DNA of 64,000 bases from CBDDEH01 sp965226865. GTDB lineage: Bacteria; Chloroflexota; Dehalococcoidia; Lucifugimonadales; JAGWBF01. Location: contig CBDDEH010000004.1 in the NCBI GenBank assembly GCA_965226865.1, forward strand, positions 1,798,001-1,862,000, written 5' to 3'. Positions 61,486 to 64,000 of the stretch are shown here, in pieces. The notes beneath the pieces are model-generated. The model made no database searches. It worked only from the letters and a program-made list of their open reading frames with translations, and was not told where the DNA came from. The stretch's first letter is position 1; every line of letters begins with the position of its first letter. The position numbers and the translations under genes were made by a program.

Positions 61486-62664
61486 CTACCGGACGCGCCT
61501 TCCGGCCTGCAATACCGCCCAGACGTTGCGTAGGGCCGCTGGATCCGAATGGGGGTCGCCATCGATCAGTACCATGTCGGCTTGCTTACCTATCTCAATA
61601 GTCCCGATCTGGTCTTCGATGCCCAGAAGGTTGGCCGCCTCCCTGGTCGTGGCTTCTAGAGCTGACTCTGGGCTCATTCCAGCCTCCACCATCAACTCGA
61701 CTTCCCTAGCTATAAAACCATGGCGGTTTGGGGCACCTCCGGCGTCTGTGCCAGCGGCGATTTTTACCCCTGCTTTCATGGCCCTCCTGAAGCTGTCCTG
61801 ATTCTGGTCTTTGCGGTACAAGGTGTCGTCCATCTGCTCCTTGGACCTACCCATTTCGGGGCCCAGCCTCAACAGAGCGTCGTAGACGGACATAGTGGGC
61901 ACCATATAAGTGCCCTTTTGGGCCATTAACTCTATGGTATCTTGATCCAAAAATGTGCCGTGCTCAATAGAGTCCACACCCGCCTCCGCTGCTTGACGAC
62001 TACCCTCAAAACCAAGGCAGTGGGCGGCTATTTTGAGTCCGGCTTTGTGAGCTGCTCCAACTGCTGCATTCAGCGCTTCTGCGCCCAGGGTAGCGAACTG
62101 CTCTCCGTTAGGCCCCTCACCCGTTGCACCTATCTTGATGAGCCCGGCTCCATTGTCGATCTGCTCTCGTATCGCCTCCAATAATTCCTCAACGGTTTCA
62201 ATACGCCTCGTTAGCCCAGGCGGCCAGGTTCCTGGAAACTGTAGCCACTCCCCAGCAGCTATGATCCGTGGGCCTGACTCTGCTCCAGATGCAGTATCTT
62301 GGGCAAGGCGGATGTTGACTCCAAAGCGGGCTCCAACGTCTCGGGCAGAGGTAACCCCGGACATGAGAGCCCGCTTGCCATTGTCGACTGCCCTCAATGT
62401 AAATACATCCGCCGAGTCGTTCAACAGTCGTTCCATGTTGTCCAGGCCACCGTCACCGGTGAAGTGCTCGTGGCAATCTATCATCCCGGGGATTAGGGTC
62501 AGACCCAGCCCATTAATCTCCTCTTGATTGGTTTGCTTTCTCGGGCGAGCCGTGTCCTCGCCGGTCCAACTTATTACACCGTTTTTAACTTCGACGCTGA
62601 CACGCGGTACGGGCTTGGCGCCGGTCCCGTCAATAAGTCTCACATTGCGTACTATCAGATTCAT
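61486..62664 (-). CDS. Amidohydrolase (imidazolonepropionase/prolidase-like)
   Basis: The 392-residue protein begins MNLIVRNVRLIDGTGAKPVP and has the metal motif LIPGMIDCHEHFTGDGG, a Lys/His region IAAHCLGFEGSRQAAEAGVD SIEHGTF, and the Asp in KIAAGTDAGGAPNRHG. NLLGIEDQIGTIEIGKQADM VLIDGDP is the typical C-terminal composite-barrel segment. Family members cleave imidazolone, Xaa-Pro dipeptides or related amide bonds. Good family match; exact substrate unknown. Confidence 0.87.
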   Translation of the reverse strand: MNLIVRNVRLIDGTGAKPVPRVSVEVKNGVISWTGEDTARPRKQTNQEEINGLGLTLIPGMIDCHEHFTGDGGLDNMERLLNDSADVFTLRAVDNGKRALMSGVTSARDVGARFGVNIRLAQDTASGAESGPRIIAAGEWLQFPGTWPPGLTRRIETVEELLEAIREQIDNGAGLIKIGATGEGPNGEQFATLGAEALNAAVGAAHKAGLKIAAHCLGFEGSRQAAEAGVDSIEHGTFLDQDTIELMAQKGTYMVPTMSVYDALLRLGPEMGRSKEQMDDTLYRKDQNQDSFRRAMKAGVKIAAGTDAGGAPNRHGFIAREVELMVEAGMSPESALEATTREAANLLGIEDQIGTIEIGKQADMVLIDGDPHSDPAALRNVWAVLQAGRRVR

Positions 62665-62829
62665 ATCGCCCTCCTGGTATCCTATCCAGCGCCGGGCTGC
62701 ATACTAGTTCCACCCGCTAAACCCTGTCAAGCGCCTTTCCAGGGATGACCGGTTGTGTTGGGACCGGCACAGGACTATGCTAAAGTCCATTGCACAGAGG
62801 GGCAACTCGTGTTGGTTGGAGGAGAATCT

Positions 62830-64000
62830 GTGGCCGAGACTATTAGAGAAGAATTTATTAGCAAGAATCCCAAGTCAGCGGAGCTTTACCCGAAATTCCA
62901 AAGGGTACTTCCCTCTGGAGTTAGCCACGACATACATGCCATCGATCCTTTCCCCATCTGCATCGTGCGAGGCCAAGGACCCCGGATGTGGGACGTGGAT
63001 GGGAACGAATATATAGACTATGGCTTGGGGTCGGCGTCGTTGCTGTTGGGCCACGCCCATCCGGCATTCGTTGAAGCCCTCGTACAGGCCGCGCCCAAGG
63101 GTTCCCACTATAGCCACTCGATCGAAGGGGAGTTGGAGTGGGCGGAGCGAGTGTGCGACCTTATGCCCTGCGCGGACAAAGTCCGCTTCGTGGGATCGGG
63201 CGCCGAGGCCACGATGCTGGCGATGCGTATCGCCCGCGCCTACACCGGAAAGGACAAGATTGTCCGGTGGGAGGCTCACTATCACGGGTGGCACGACTAC
63301 GTAATGCCTGGGACTCTTCCTCCCTACGATAAACCAGTGTCAACGGGCATTCCGAAGGGCACGTTGGAATCGGTGATTGTCCTGCCGACAGACCTGGATA
63401 TACTGGAGCGTACCCTGACCACTGACAACGATATCGCCGCCGTCATCAGCGAGGGTTCCGGATCGTCTTATGGCGCTGTTCCCGTTACGCCTGAATTCAT
63501 CGAGGGTGTCAGGCGACTGACGAAGCAGTATGGTGTCGTGATGATCCTGGATGAGGTTATTACGGGATTCCGATGGAGCCCTGGGGGTTTCCAAAAGAAA
63601 TACGGAATTATACCCGACCTGTGCACAATGGCCAAAATCCTGACCGGAGGGTTGCCCGGAGGAGCCGTGGCAGGTAGTAACGAATTCATGCAGGTAATGG
63701 AGATCACTGGCGATTCCCAACACGACCGCTTTGATCGGGTTTCCCATGGGGGGACTTTCAATGGCAACCCCATCTGCTCTGCAACGGGGAATGCCACCCT
63801 GAAAATCGTCGCCACGGGAGAGATGAATCAGCAAGCCGATCGAATGGCCGAGCGCATGCGGAACGGAATGAGAGAGGTGATAGATCGGCGGGAAGTGGCA
63901 GCCTGTGTTTATGGAGACTCTTCCACCTTTCACGTGTATTTTGGCTCCAGGTCTATTGACGACCTAGACGCTACCGCCTTGAGGAGCATCCCTGCGGAAG
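62830..64000 (+). CDS. Glutamate-1-semialdehyde aminomutase-like class III aminotransferase, 3' end cut
   Basis: GTG 62830 follows GGAGGAGA. The protein reads LPSGVSHDIHAIDPFPICIV, MWDVDGNEYIDYGLGSASLL LGHAHP, VRFVGSGAEATMLAMRIARA, HYHGWHDYV, VMILDEVITGFRWSPGGFQK (PLP Asp) and TMAKILTGGLPGGAVAG (PLP Lys). About 390 residues are present before the right edge. It resembles HemL but no other haem genes are near, and such paralogues often act on other amines. I do not assign hemL. Confidence 0.88.
   Translation, partial: MAETIREEFISKNPKSAELYPKFQRVLPSGVSHDIHAIDPFPICIVRGQGPRMWDVDGNEYIDYGLGSASLLLGHAHPAFVEALVQAAPKGSHYSHSIEGELEWAERVCDLMPCADKVRFVGSGAEATMLAMRIARAYTGKDKIVRWEAHYHGWHDYVMPGTLPPYDKPVSTGIPKGTLESVIVLPTDLDILERTLTTDNDIAAVISEGSGSSYGAVPVTPEFIEGVRRLTKQYGVVMILDEVITGFRWSPGGFQKKYGIIPDLCTMAKILTGGLPGGAVAGSNEFMQVMEITGDSQHDRFDRVSHGGTFNGNPICSATGNATLKIVATGEMNQQADRMAERMRNGMREVIDRREVAACVYGDSSTFHVYFGSRSIDDLDATALRSIPAE

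Noticed and set aside
1..64000. CRISPR array or prophage
   Set aside because: No regularly spaced short repeats, cas genes, capsid, terminase or tail genes were seen.
62830..64000. Assignment as hemL
   Set aside because: The motifs are general to class III aminotransferases, the C-terminus is cut off and no other haem genes are adjacent.

Overview
The window looks like a chromosomal segment of an uncultured Chloroflexota bacterium, probably of the Dehalococcoidia/SAR202 type. This is inferred from gene content, not from a marker tree: several metal-dependent amidohydrolases, a Vms1-like release-factor homologue, paired ABC-2 exporters, MBL-fold/rhodanese sulfur enzymes, and cytosolic HtrA-type proteases beside a NarL-type regulator. 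Housekeeping anchors are apt (cut by the left edge), rnd, recA and nadE. The right edge cuts a glutamate-1-semialdehyde-aminomutase-like aminotransferase.

Layout. 1-2.8 kb: apt, then an IS1182-family element inserted in a tiny zinc-ribbon gene. 2.9-9.9 kb: a nested region holding a 5' fragment, a full copy and a 3' remnant of a Vms1-like gene. Between these lie a DUF502 membrane protein with a repeat tail, a protein built of 22-residue amphipathic repeats, a YihY-family membrane protein, a PD-(D/E)XK-like nuclease and a type I restriction HsdS scrap. 10-11.6 kb: phosphorelay genes (receiver remnant, Hpt, receiver-Hpt). 11.7-23 kb: metabolic genes (VTT membrane protein, NHL protein, isopropylmalate-dehydrogenase-like enzyme, amidohydrolases, methyltransferase, hydrolases, acyl-CoA dehydrogenase), several frameshifted. 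23-26.6 kb: a four-gene operon for two ABC-2 exporters. 26.8-30.2 kb: lipoproteins and persulfide/rhodanese enzymes.

30.6-42.9 kb is an accessory zone marked by three copies of a tRNA/tmRNA-like 3' end with its terminator. Two copies also carry pieces of a convergent SnoaL/DUF1348 gene. The zone contains a five-gene minus-strand cluster (PLP aminotransferase/decarboxylase-like enzyme, CTP:phosphocholine-cytidylyltransferase-like protein, two methyltransferases and a CDP-choline-pyrophosphatase-like NUDIX enzyme). This could make or turn over a CDP-activated amino-alcohol such as CDP-choline. The rest of the zone is rnd, an ABC-F gene broken by an IS3-family element, and gene scraps. 42.9-46.4 kb: an ATPase/TPR fragment cut by a second, intact IS1182-family copy that lies 6 bp from the recA stop.

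46.4-64 kb is mostly intact: recA, nadE, HAD phosphatase, two HtrA-like proteases with a response regulator, a DUF3179 gene with an in-frame TGA replacing a conserved Cys, glutaredoxin, radical SAM protein, PAP2 enzyme, SRPBCC/adenylate cyclase fusion, MFS transporter, two amidohydrolases and the aminomutase-like gene.

Two general signals stand out. First, there is much gene decay and mobile-element activity up to about 46 kb. Second, seven genes carry apparent single-base indels in homopolymer runs, which may be real slippage or residual assembly error. Family assignments come from sequence motifs recognised by eye; no database search was run.
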